Origin: Begonia masoniana
Lineage: Eukaryota; Streptophyta; Magnoliopsida; Cucurbitales; Begoniaceae
Assembly (NCBI GenBank): GCA_022432975.1
Contig: CM039510.1
Coordinates: 31,589,023 to 31,653,022, forward strand
Reading direction: 5' to 3'
DNA: 64,000 nt
Part shown: positions 28,090 through 41,760 of the stretch, piece after piece
How positions within the stretch are numbered: the stretch's first letter is position 1
Layout: each line of letters starts with the position of its first letter
The notes under the pieces: generated by a model
The model's input: the letters and a program-made list of their open reading frames with translations, nothing else
Databases searched by the model: none
What the model was told of the DNA's origin: nothing
Position numbers and translations under genes: made by a program

Positions 28090-29575
28090 TGTCAGCTATT
28101 CATGACAAAGAAGGAGATGGAAGCATCTGTATGTAGAGGAGATCCCTTGATTTTGATACTATTTCGAGATAGAGTTATGGAACTAGGAGTTATTGTTGAA
28201 ACTGTTAAGACTTTACTCAATCATTTCCAAGATGTATTTCTGGAAGAGTTATCTCAAGTTTTTACAACCTTACGAGGTATTGAACACCAAATAGATCTTC
28301 AACCTTGAGCCGTACTACCTAATTGCCCAACATATCGAATGAACCCTGAAGAAACTAAGAAGCTGCAGTACCAAGTAAAAGAACTATTGGACAAGGGTTA
28401 CATAAGGGAATCCATGAGTCCCTGTACGGTACCCACCTTACTAGTACCCAAGAAAGACGGCACCATGAGGATGTGTGTTGACAGTCAGGCCGTGAACCAA
28501 ATCATAGTCAAATATAGATTTCTCATTCCTAGGCTCGAGGATATGTTAGATGAACTCAGTGGGGCCTTCATTTTCTCTAAAATAGATCTTAAAAGTGGCT
28601 ACCATCAAATTAGGATGAAGGAAGGTGACAAATGGAAGACAGCCTTCAAGACAAAATATGGATTATTTGAATGGATGGTAATGCCCTTTGGATTATCAAA
28701 TGCACCGAGTACATTCATGAGACTTATGCACCACGTGCTTAAGGATTTCTTAGGAAAGTTTATAGTCGTCTATTTTGATGACATTCTAGTGTGTAGTCTA
28801 GACCTCCCACAACACCTCAACCATCTCAGTATACTTTTCCAAACCCTATGAAAAGCTCAGTTATATGGAAATTTAAGCAAATGTTCATTTGCACAAGACA
28901 AGGTTTATTTCCTAGGGTTTGTCATTTCTAAGGATGGAATGGAAGCCGATGTTGACAAGATCAAGGCCATTAAGGATTGGCCTACACCTAATTCTATATC
29001 TGAGGTACGTAGCTTCCATGGACTACCCTCTTTAGCTCAATAGCCTCACCACTTACGGATTGTACAAAGAAAAACCAAGAGTTTACTTGGACCTCAGCCT
29101 GCCAAAAGAACTTTGAGCTAATTAAGGACAAGTTATGCCATTCACCAGTGCTTGCACTCCCGGATTTCAGTAAAGTATTTGAAATTAAAAGTGATGTTTC
29201 TGCAGTAGGCATAAGAGCCGTACTCATGCAAGAGGGGAGACCCATTGCATTCTTTAGTGAAAAGTTGAAAGGAGCTGCGCTCAATTACTCTACGTACGAT
29301 AAAGAATTTTATGCTGTTATAAGAGCATTAAAGCACTGGCAACATTACCTCTTGTCTAGAGACTTTGTTATCAATACTGACAATCAAGCCTTGAGACACA
29401 TCAAAAGTCAGCATAAATTGAACAAAAGACATGACAAATGGGTGAAATTCTTAGAAAGGTTTCCTTACACCCTTAAGTATGTAAAAGGGGAGAATAATGT
29501 TGTGGCCGACGCACTCTCTAGAAAATGCATTCTCCTTGCTGGGTTAAGAACTAGGTTTTTTGGTTTTGAATGAAT
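28090..29575 (+). pseudogene. pol: Ty3/gypsy RT and RNase H of the outer element
   Basis: Linker MTKKEMEASV leads through RGIEHQIDLQP (stop at 28306-28308) to RT at 28339-28851. That has [59 protein letters not shown] and the catalytic VVYFDDILV near 28770. A stop at 28849-28851 and a small deletion near 29020 break it. RNase H follows at 29148-29573 with [31 protein letters not shown] and [10 protein letters not shown], i.e. the D-E-D residues, ending [12 protein letters not shown]. It would copy the RNA into cDNA. At least three stops or shifts make it non-functional. Confidence 0.9.
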
Positions 29576-29628
29576 TAAGGAAAACTATGAAACCGACCCT
29601 GCTTTTGGATTATATTACACTAAGTGCA

Positions 29629-30255
29629 TGGACAAGGCCGAAGGGGAATATCGCCTCATGGATGGCTATTTACCTAAAGCGAGAAAGTTGTGCATTCTCC
29701 AAGGAAGTCTAAGACCAAGCCTTGTAAAAAAAGCTCATTGTGGAGGCCTGGCAAGTCACTTTGGAGAGAAAAAGACCTTAGACACACTTAAGGAACACTT
29801 CTATTGGCCCCACATGATGAAGGATGTGCACCGCATGGTGGAGACATGAGTGATTTGCAAGAACGCTAAGAGTAAGGTTCTACCTCAAGGCCTATACATT
29901 CCTTTACCCATTCCGTCACACCCTTGGGTAGAGGTTAGTATGGACTTTTTTTTAGGATTACCACGAACTGCACATAGTTAGGACTCTATCAAGGTAGTGG
30001 TAGATCGATTCTCTAAGATGACACATTTTATCCCTTGTGCCAAGACCGATGATTCTGTCTTAATAGTTGACATATACTTTAAAGAAGCATTCGCCTACAT
30101 GGTATTCTGCATTCCATAGTGTTAGATAGAGACACTAAATTTTTGAGCGCCTTTTAGACCACTTTGTGGAAAAGGTTGGGGACTCAATTGTGCTTCAGCA
30201 CTTCTTTTCATCCTCAAACCGATGGTCAAACGGAAGTTAACAACAAGACCCTGGG
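29629..30255 (+). pseudogene. pol: Ty3/gypsy integrase N-terminal part, interrupted by an LTR
   Basis: The zinc domain is visible at 29730-29870 (KKAHCGGLASHFGEKKTLDT, HFYWPHMMKDVHRMVE); a stop stands near its first Cys (29847-29849). [13 protein letters not shown] near 29935 holds the first catalytic Asp. The second Asp lies in shifted, damaged text near 30120. FHPQTDGQTEVNNKTLG near 30205-30255 holds the Glu region. It is cut at 30255 by the LTR at 30256. The C-terminal end appears at 37188, so about 0.5-0.6 kb of integrase is missing between. Confidence 0.87.
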
Positions 30256-30420
30256 TGTAACACCCGACATTTCGGCCAGGTGATTTTCTGACCATTTTCA
30301 TTGTCACCCTCTTATTTAACCTTTATGATTTAAATTTAATGTTAAGATAAAATTATTACAAGTTGAGTAAAACTAGGTTGGGTGGCAGTTTTGTAATTAA
30401 AATCAATGGATTTAGTATAA

Positions 30421-33093
30421 ATATGTATGGCTCGCGAATTCTCCCACTGGTGGAGGCCGAGTTAATGATATGTATGGCTCGCGAATTCTCCCACTGGTGG
30501 AGGCCGAGTTAATGATATGTATGGCTCGCGAATTCTCCCACTGGTGGAGGCCGAGTTAATGATATGTATGGCTCGCGAATTCTCCCACTGGTGGAGGCCG
30601 AGTTAATGATATGTATGGCTCGCGAATTCTCCCACTGGTGGAGGCCGAGTTAATGATATGTATGGCTCGCGAATTCTCCCACTGGTGGAGGCCGAGTTAA
30701 TGATATGTATGGCTCGCGAATTCTCCCACTGGTGGAGGCCGAGTTAATGATATGTATGGCTCGCGAATTCTCCCACTGGTGGAGGCCGAGTTAATGATAT
30801 GTATGACTCGCGAAATCTCCCACTGGTGGAGGCCGAGTTAATGATATGTATGGCTCGCGAATTCTCCCACTGGTGGAGGCCGAGTTAATGATATGTATGG
30901 CTCGCGAATTCTCCCACTGGTGGAGGCCGAGTTAATGATATGTATGGCTCGCGAATTCTCCCACTGGTGGAGGCCGAGTTAATGATATGTATGGCTCGCG
31001 AATTCTCCCACTGGTGGAGGCCGAGTTAATGATATGTATGGCTCGCGAATTCTCCCACTGGTGGAGGCCGAGTTAATGATATGTATGGCTCGCGAATTCT
31101 CCCACTGGTGGAGGCCGAGTTAATGATATGTATGGCTCGCGAATTCTCCCACTGGTGGAGGCCGAGTTAATGATATGTATGGCTCGCGAATTCTCCCACT
31201 GGTGGAGGCCGAGTTAATGATATGTATGGCTCGCGAATTCTCCCACTGGTGGAGGCCGAGTTAATGATATGTATGGCTCGCGAATTCTCCCACTGGTGGA
31301 GGCCGAGTTAATGATATGTATGGCTCGCGAATTCTCCCACTGGTGGAGGCCGAGTTAATGATATGTATGGCTCGCGAATTCTCCCACTGGTGGAGGCCGA
31401 GTTAATGATATGTATGGCTCGCGAATTCTCCCACTGGTGGAGGCCGAGTTAATGATATGTATGGCTCGCGAATTCTCCCACTGGTGGAGGCCGAGTTAAT
31501 GATATGTATGGCTCGCGAATTCTCCCACTGGTGGAGGCCGAGTTAATGATATGTATGGCTCGCGAATTCTCCCACTGGTGGAGGCCGAGTTAATGATATG
31601 TATGGCTCGCGAATTCTCCCACTGGTGGAGGCCGAGTTAATGATATGTATGGCTCGCGAATTCTCCCACTGGTGGAGGCCGAGTTAATGATATGTATGGC
31701 TCGCGAATTCTCCCACTGGTGGAGGCCGAGTTAATGATATGTATGGCTCGCGAATTCTCCCACTGGTGGAGGCCGAGTTAATGATATGTATGGCTCGCGA
31801 ATTCTCCCACTGGTGGAGGCCGAGTTAATGATATGTATGGCTCGCGAATTCTCCCACTGGTGGAGGCCGAGTTAATGATATGTATGGCTCGCGAATTCTC
31901 CCACTGGTGGAGGCCGAGTTAATGATATGTATGGCTCGCGAATTCTCCCACTGGTGGAGGCCGAGTTAATGATATGTATGGCTCGCGAATTCTCCCACTG
32001 GTGGAGGCCGAGTTAATGATATGTATGGCTCGCGAATTCTCCCACTGGTGGAGGCCGAGTTAATGATATGTATGGCTCGCGAATTCTCCCACTGGTGGAG
32101 GCCGAGTTAATGATATGTATGGCTCGCGAATTCTCCCACTGGTGGAGGCCGAGTTAATGATATGTATGGCTCGCGAATTCTCCCACTGGTGGAGGCCGAG
32201 TTAATGATATGTATGGCTCGCGAATTCTCCCACTGGTGGAGGCCGAGTTAATGATATGTATGGCTCGCGAATTCTCCCACTGGTGGAGGCCGAGTTAATG
32301 ATATGTATGGCTCGCGAATTCTCCCACTGGTGGAGGCCGAGTTAATGATATGTATGGCTCGCGAATTCTCCCACTGGTGGAGGCCGAGTTAATGATATGT
32401 ATGGCTCGCGAATTCTCCCACTGGTGGAGGCCGAGTTAATGATATGTATGGCTCGCGAATTCTCCCACTGGTGGAGGCCGAGTTAATGATATGTATGGCT
32501 CGCGAATTCTCCCACTGGTGGAGGCCGAGTTAATGATATGTATGGCTCGCGAATTCTCCCACTGGTGGAGGCCGAGTTAATGATATGTATGGCTCGCGAA
32601 TTCTCCCACTGGTGGAGGCCGAGTTAATGATATGTATGGCTCGCGAATTCTCCCACTGGTGGAGGCCGAGTTAATGATATGTATGGCTCGCGAATTCTCC
32701 CACTGGTGGAGGCCGAGTTAATGATATGTATGGCTCGCGAATTCTCCCACTGGTGGAGGCCGAGTTAATGATATGTATGGCTCGCGAATTCTCCCACTGG
32801 TGGAGGCCGAGTTAATGATATGTATGGCTCGCGAATTCTCCCACTGGTGGAGGCCGAGTTAATGATATGTATGGCTCGCGAATTCTCCCACTGGTGGAGG
32901 CCGAGTTAATGATATGTATGACTCGCGAAATCTCCCACTGGTGGAGGCCGAGTTAATGATATGTATGACTCGCGAAATCTCCCACTGGTGGAGGCCGAGT
33001 TAATGATATGTATGGCTCGCGAATTCTCCCACTGGTGGAGGCCGAGTTAATGATATGTATGGCTCGCGAATTCTCCCACTGGGGAGGCCGAGT
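30421..33093 (+). repeat. 47-bp minisatellite, about 57 copies
   Basis: The unit contains CTCGCGAATTCTCCCACTGG and GGAGGCCGAGTTAATGAT. Successive starts (for example 30431 and 30478) are 47 bp apart. Nearly all units are identical. A variant with ACTCGCGAAATCTCC occurs once near 30803 and twice in a row near 32918-32965. It contains no ORF of note. Confidence 0.95.
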
Positions 33094-33137
33094 GATGTAT
33101 CATGATTGCCGCGATAGGCAAATGACTATGTACCCCT

Positions 33138-35362
33138 GTCGCTTAGCGACCGGAAGATGTAAAATGTGTTTTGTCGCTTAGCGACCGGAAGATGTAAAAT
33201 GTGTTTTGTCGCTTAGCGACCGGAAGATGTAAAATGTGTTTTGTCGCTTAGCGACCGGAAGATGTAAAATGTGTTTTGTCGCTTAGCGACCGGAAGATGT
33301 AAAATGTGTTTTGTCGCTTAGCGACCGGAAGATGTAAAATGTGTTTTGTCGCTTAGCGACCGGAAGATGTAAAATGTGTTTTGTCGCTTAGCGACCGGAA
33401 GATGTAAAATGTGTTTTGTCGCTTAGCGACCGGAAGATGTAAAATGTGTTTTGTCGCTTAGCGACCGGAAGATGTAAAATGTGTTTTGTCGCTTAGCGAC
33501 CGGAAGATGTAAAATGTGTTTTGTCGCTTAGCGACCGGAAGATGTAAAATGTGTTTTGTCGCTTAGCGACCGGAAGATGTAAAATGTGTTTTGTCGCTTA
33601 GCGACCGGAAGATGTAAAATGTGTTTTGTCGCTTAGCGACCGGAAGATGTAAAATGTGTTTTGTCGCTTAGCGACCGGAAGATGTAAAATGTGTTTTGTC
33701 GCTTAGCGACCGGAAGATGTAAAATGTGTTTTGTCGCTTAGCGACCGGAAGATGTAAAATGTGTTTTGTCGCTTAGCGACCGGAAGATGTAAAATGTGTT
33801 TTGTCGCTTAGCGACCGGAAGATGTAAAATGTGTTTTGTCGCTTAGCGACCGGAAGATGTAAAATGTGTTTTGTCGCTTAGCGACCGGAAGATGTAAAAT
33901 GTGTTTTGTCGCTTAGCGACCGGAAGATGTAAAATGTGTTTTGTCGCTTAGCGACCGGAAGATGTAAAATGTGTTTTGTCGCTTAGCGACCGGAAGATGT
34001 AAAATGTGTTTTGTCGCTTAGCGACCGGAAGATGTAAAATGTGTTTTGTCGCTTAGCGACCGGAAGATGTAAAATGTGTTTTGTCGCTTAGCGACCGGAA
34101 GATGTAAAATGTGTTTTGTCGCTTAGCGACCGGAAGATGTAAAATGTGTTTTGTCGCTTAGCGACCGGAAGATGTAAAATGTGTTTTGTCGCTTAGCGAC
34201 CGGAAGATGTAAAATGTGTTTTGTCGCTTAGCGACCGGAAGATGTAAAATGTGTTTTGTCGCTTAGCGACCGGAAGATGTAAAATGTGTTTTGTCGCTTA
34301 GCGACCGGAAGATGTAAAATGTGTTTTGTCGCTTAGCGACCGGAAGATGTAAAATGTGTTTTGTCGCTTAGCGACCGGAAGATGTAAAATGTGTTTTGTC
34401 GCTTAGCGACCGGAAGATGTAAAATGTGTTTTGTCGCTTAGCGACCGGAAGATGTAAAATGTGTTTTGTCGCTTAGCGACCGGAAGATGTAAAATGTGTT
34501 TTGTCGCTTAGCGACCGGAAGATGTAAAATGTGTTTTGTCGCTTAGCGACCGGAAGATGTAAAATGTGTTTTGTCGCTTAGCGACCGGAAGATGTAAAAT
34601 GTGTTTTGTCGCTTAGCGACCGGAAGATGTAAAATGTGTTTTGTCGCTTAGCGACCGGAAGATGTAAAATGTGTTTTGTCGCTTAGCGACCGGAAGATGT
34701 AAAATGTGTTTTGTCGCTTAGCGACCGGAAGATGTAAAATGTGTTTTGTCGCTTAGCGACCGGAAGATGTAAAATGTGTTTTGTCGCTTAGCGACCGGAA
34801 GATGTAAAATGTGTTTTGTCGCTTAGCGACCGGAAGATGTAAAATGTGTTTTGTCGCTTAGCGACCGGAAGATGTAAAATGTGTTTTGTCGCTTAGCGAC
34901 CGGAAGATGTAAAATGTGTTTTGTCGCTTAGCGACCGGAAGATGTAAAATGTGTTTTGTCGCTTAGCGACCGGAAGATGTAAAATGTGTTTTGTCGCTTA
35001 GCGACCGGAAGATGTAAAATGTGTTTTGTCGCTTAGCGACCGGAAGATGTAAAATGTGTTTTGTCGCTTAGCGACCGGAAGATGTAAAATGTGTTTTGTC
35101 GCTTAGCGACCGGAAGATGTAAAATGTGTTTTGTCGCTTAGCGACCGGAAGATGTAAAATGTGTTTTGTCGCTTAGCGACCGGAAGATGTAAAATGTGTT
35201 TTGTCGCTTAGCGACCGGAAGATGTAAAATGTGTTTTGTCGCTTAGCGACCGGAAGATGTAAAATGTGTTTTGTCGCTTAGCGACCGGAAGATGTAAAAT
35301 GTGTTTTGTCGCTTAGCGACCGGAAGATGTAAAATGTGTTTTGTCGCTTAGCGACCGGAAGT
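33138..35362 (+). repeat. 35-bp minisatellite with a hairpin in each unit, about 63 copies
   Basis: The unit is GTCGCTTAGCGAC followed by CGGAAGATGTAAAATGTG and TTTT. GTCGC-TTA-GCGAC is a perfect 5-bp stem with a 3-nt loop, repeated every 35 bp. Units are essentially identical. Similar words (GATCGCTAAACGAC) occur once in the solo LTR at 17436 and GATCGCTAGACGAC at 63726. Confidence 0.95.
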
Positions 35363-37187
35363 TGTATGATGGTTTAGTCTTCCGGCTGACGTCATCGGCA
35401 GATGCCGAGAGTTAATTGTTTGATGGTTTAGTCTTCCGGCTGACGTCATCGGCAGATGCCGAGAGTTAATTGTTTGATGGTTTAGTCTTCCGGCTGACGT
35501 CATCGGCAGATGCCGAGAGTTAATTGTTTGATGGTTTAGTCTTCCGGCTGACGTCATCGGCAGATGCCGAAGGATAGTTGTATGATGGTTTAGTCTTCCG
35601 GCTGACGTCATCGGCAGATGCCGAGAGTTAATTGTTTGATGGTTTAGTCTTCCGGCTGACGTCATCGGCAGATGCCGAGAGTTAATTGTTTGATGGTTTA
35701 GTCTTCCGGCTGACGTCATCGGCAGATGCCGAGAGTTAATTGTTTGATGGTTTAGTCTTCCGGCTGACGTCATCGGCAGATGCCGAGAGTTAATTGTTTG
35801 ATGGTTTAGTCTTCCGGCTGACGTCATCGGCAGATGCCGAGAGTTAATTGTTTGATGGTTTAGTCTTCCGGCTGACGTCATCGGCAGATGCCGAGAGTTA
35901 ATTGTTTGATGGTTTAGTCTTCCGGCTGACGTCATCGGCAGATGCCGAGAGTTAATTGTTTGATGGTTTAGTCTTCCGGCTGACGTCATCGGCAGATGCC
36001 GAGAGTTAATTGTTTGATGGTTTAGTCTTCCGGCTGACGTCATCGGCAGATGCCGAGAGTTAATTGTTTGATGGTTTAGTCTTCCGGCTGACGTCATCGG
36101 CAGATGCCGAGAGTTAATTGTTTGATGGTTTAGTCTTCCGGCTGACGTCATCGGCAGATGCCGAGAGTTAATTGTTTGATGGTTTAGTCTTCCGGCTGAC
36201 GTCATCGGCAGATGCCGAGAGTTAATTGTTTGATGGTTTAGTCTTCCGGCTGACGTCATCGGCAGATGCCGAGAGTTAATTGTTTGATGGTTTAGTCTTC
36301 CGGCTGACGTCATCGGCAGATGCCGAGAGTTAATTGTTTGATGGTTTAGTCTTCCGGCTGACGTCATCGGCAGATGCCGAGAGTTAATTGTTTGATGGTT
36401 TAGTCTTCCGGCTGACGTCATCGGCAGATGCCGAGAGTTAATTGTTTGATGGTTTAGTCTTCCGGCTGACGTCATCGGCAGATGCCGAGAGTTAATTGTT
36501 TGATGGTTTAGTCTTCCGGCTGACGTCATCGGCAGATGCCGAGAGTTAATTGTTTGATGGTTTAGTCTTCCGGCTGACGTCATCGGCAGATGCCGAGAGT
36601 TAATTGTTTGATGGTTTAGTCTTCCGGCTGACGTCATCGGCAGATGCCGAGAGTTAATTGTTTGATGGTTTAGTCTTCCGGCTGACGTCATCGGCAGATG
36701 CCGAGAGTTAATTGTTTGATGGTTTAGTCTTCCGGCTGACGTCATCGGCAGATGCCGAGAGTTAATTGTTTGATGGTTTAGTCTTCCGGCTGACGTCATC
36801 GGCAGATGCCGAGAGTTAATTGTTTGATGGTTTAGTCTTCCGGCTGACGTCATCGGCAGATGCCGAGAGTTAATTGTTTGATGGTTTAGTCTTCCGGCTG
36901 ACGTCATCGGCAGATGCCGAGAGTTAATTGTTTGATGGTTTAGTCTTCCGGCTGACGTCATCGGCAGATGCCGAGAGTTAATTGTTTGATGGTTTAGTCT
37001 TCCGGCTGACGTCATCGGCAGATGCCGAGAGTTAATTGTTTGATGGTTTAGTCTTCCGGCTGACGTCATCGGCAGATGCCGAGAGTTAATTGTTTGATGG
37101 TTTAGTCTTCCGGCTGACGTCATCGGCAGATGCCGAGAGTTAATTGTTTGATGGTTTAGTCTTCCGGCTGACGTCATCGGCAGAGCC
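35363..37187 (+). repeat. 54-bp minisatellite carrying TGACGTCA, about 34 copies
   Basis: The unit contains GTCTTCCGGCTGACGTCATC and GGCAGATGCCGAGAG. Period 54 is a multiple of 3, so the minus strand stays open through the array. Each unit holds the palindrome TGACGTCA, the core bound by plant TGA-type bZIP proteins. One variant unit (CCGAAGGATAGTTGTATG) lies near 35568. Confidence 0.95.
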
Positions 37188-39590
<2,403 letters not shown>

Positions 39591-40216
39591 GTACTTGTTT
39601 CCTTTTTGTTAGCTAGACATGTGATGCTTCATTTTTTGTAATTGGAAACCCTAATTTTCCATGAACTTGGTATTTAAGCCACCGTTAAGGTTGAGGGCAG
39701 CAACTATTGAACCTTATTTGAAATTTGTTCAAAATTTGAGAGCTTTCTCTCTTCAAGTTGTTGCGCCTTACTCTTTGGTGAGTGATATCCGAGTATGAGT
39801 GTGTGATATTGGTTACACTTTTTTCGAGTTCAAGTGGATTCAATTGTTATTATTCCCTTCTCCACACTCTTCCCTTGAGGTGAAATCTTTAGCAGGGTGT
39901 AAGGAACTCTCTTGGAGCAAGTTGGAGAGTTCATCTTTAAAGAGAACCAAAGTATCCGAGGAGTGTAGCCATAGCACCCAATATACCAGCTTTCCCTATT
40001 TTGTGCATAACTATTTACCCCATTTGATTCTTCCCTTGCTTTTTGGAGCACATTTCTATCACATCATGAGTAAGAAGTTGTCCAAATTTCAGCCTCATTG
40101 GAGCTAAATTGACAAAGTTGTGTTCATTGGAAATTTACCATTTTCTTGGCCAAATCAACTTGTAAAGTTGAGGCACCTTGTGCCATACACCTCCATTGCA
40201 TTTTCGAAGCTCATCA
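39591..40216 (+). mobile_element. Right part of another gypsy LTR
   Basis: Non-coding sequence with a TATA-like GGTATTTAAGCC near 39671 ends at ...AAGCTCATCA, directly before a primer-site-like TTTGGTATCAAACCCATG (40217-40234). U3 is missing because the preceding LTR (ending 39590) sits there. The gag at 40279 follows in the same orientation. Confidence 0.62.
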
Positions 40217-40218
40217 TT

Positions 40219-40234
40219 TGGTATCAAACCCATG
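40219..40234 (+). other. Degenerate tRNA-Met primer-binding site
   Basis: TGGTATCAAACCCATG follows the LTR end by 2 bp; it differs from TGGTATCAGAGCCATG at two positions in the middle. Confidence 0.65.
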
Positions 40235-40278
40235 ATCTAATTTTTATCCTTTTTCTTGGTTGTCATTCTCCTAAAATA

Positions 40279-41760
40279 TGATGACAAGAAGTGGAGCACA
40301 AACGACTCAAAACTGTGAAGCACAAATATCAACACCTGCACCACCCCCTTTGAAGGAAGGATAATCTAGTTTGCAAGGGAAACTTGATGAACTTGAGGTA
40401 TGTTTGCCAAATTGAAGAACTAATGCTAGAGCTAGGAAATCAAAATGTGTGACCTCCTCAAACGCCTCGGCCTAAGAGAAGACATAACACTCCAAGAAGT
40501 AGGAATGCCCGAGATGAATTTGATGAGGAGGAGGATGAAGAATCCGAGTTTGAAGAACTCTCCAACCCGAGGCAAAGACATGGTTGTAATGATGAAATGA
40601 GGCATATGAAGATATTCATTTCTCACTTTAAAGGCTCTAGTAACAGAGATGAATTTTTGGACTTGGTAGAAAAAGTAAACAAAGTGTTTGAATGCTATAA
40701 CTATTTAGAAATTGAAATTGGTTTCTCTTGAGCTTTTAGGTTATGCTAGTCTTTGGTGGGAAAATCTACAGGCTCAAAGAGGGCATGATGGAGATGAAGA
40801 TGTGTTAACTTGGAGGGTAATGAAGTTACTAATGAAAAAGAGATTTGTGTCTAGCCACTACAAGCAAGAGTTGTTTTTACAAAGCCAGAACCTCAAGCAA
40901 GAAGTGCAATTTGTTGAGGACTACCTAACAAAGTTTGAAATCCTCAAGATTATGTGTGGATTAGAGGAACAAGAGGAACAAACTATTGCAAGGTTTATCA
41001 AAGGGTTAAATAGATATATTGGGGATATAGTAGAGCTACAAACTTTTGATTCCATGGATAGTGTAATACAACTTGCCGTGAAGGTTGAAAGACAATAGGA
41101 AAGAACGGGTAAGGAGATTAATCCTCGATTTACACCAAAAGCGTCCATCGCATACAAGCCTCAAGCAAAGTTTAAGAAGAAGACTATGACCATTAAAGGA
41201 GCAATGAGCAACATACTAAAAGAGAAAAAAGTGGTGGGAGAAGCAACAAGGCAAAAGTCAAGGGAGATAAAATGCTTCAAGTGACTTGGTCTGGGGCACA
41301 TTGCATCCCAATGTCCTAACAACAAGGTCATGGTGCTTAAAGATGGCACCAATGAAGTTAAAAGTAAGGATGAGGTTGAGGAGTAAGCAAGTGAAGAGAA
41401 TGATGCACAAGAAGAGATTTTTCATGCCCAATTATGATCATTCAAAGAGTTATAACCCCACAAGTCCAAGAACAGGAATGCCAAAGAGAGAACATATTCC
41501 ATATCAGATGTTTAATCAAAATATAAAGTATGTTCATTAATTATTAATGAGGATAGTTGTACTAATGTGGCCTCTCGAGACTTAGTGGAGATTACATCAA
41601 ACTCCATACGTTGAATGACTAAAAAGATGTCAAGGTGTCAAAGCAAGTTTATATAGACTTTTCTATTGGCAATTATGAAGACAAGGTTGATATGCCCAAG
41701 GCCACGATCCATCGAGCACAAGTCGATGTATGTATTATCTAACTAATGGACTTGTGAAAT
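40279..41760 (+). pseudogene. gag: Third Ty3/gypsy gag with protease scraps
   Basis: The start near 40279 (MMTRSGAQTTQ) is followed by several stops. The gag core is open at 40712-41095: LELLGYASLWWENLQAQRG, QELFLQSQNLKQEVQFVEDY, RFIKGLNRYIGDIVELQTF. A zinc knuckle near 41270-41325 reads CFK-stop-LGLGHIASQC. Protease is reduced to a short stretch near 41525-41600 (VCSLIINEDSCTNVASRDLV), where the expected DGG is replaced by NED. Beyond 41760 similarity is lost. It is homologous to the gags at 16131 and 22927. Confidence 0.8.

Noticed and set aside
30421..35362. CRISPR-like regular repeats
   Set aside because: Units are contiguous without unique spacers, and the context is plant LTR DNA.
30421..37187. 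Centromeric or knob satellite
   Set aside because: Periods of 35-54 bp are much shorter than typical plant centromere satellites, and the arrays start inside a recognisable LTR.
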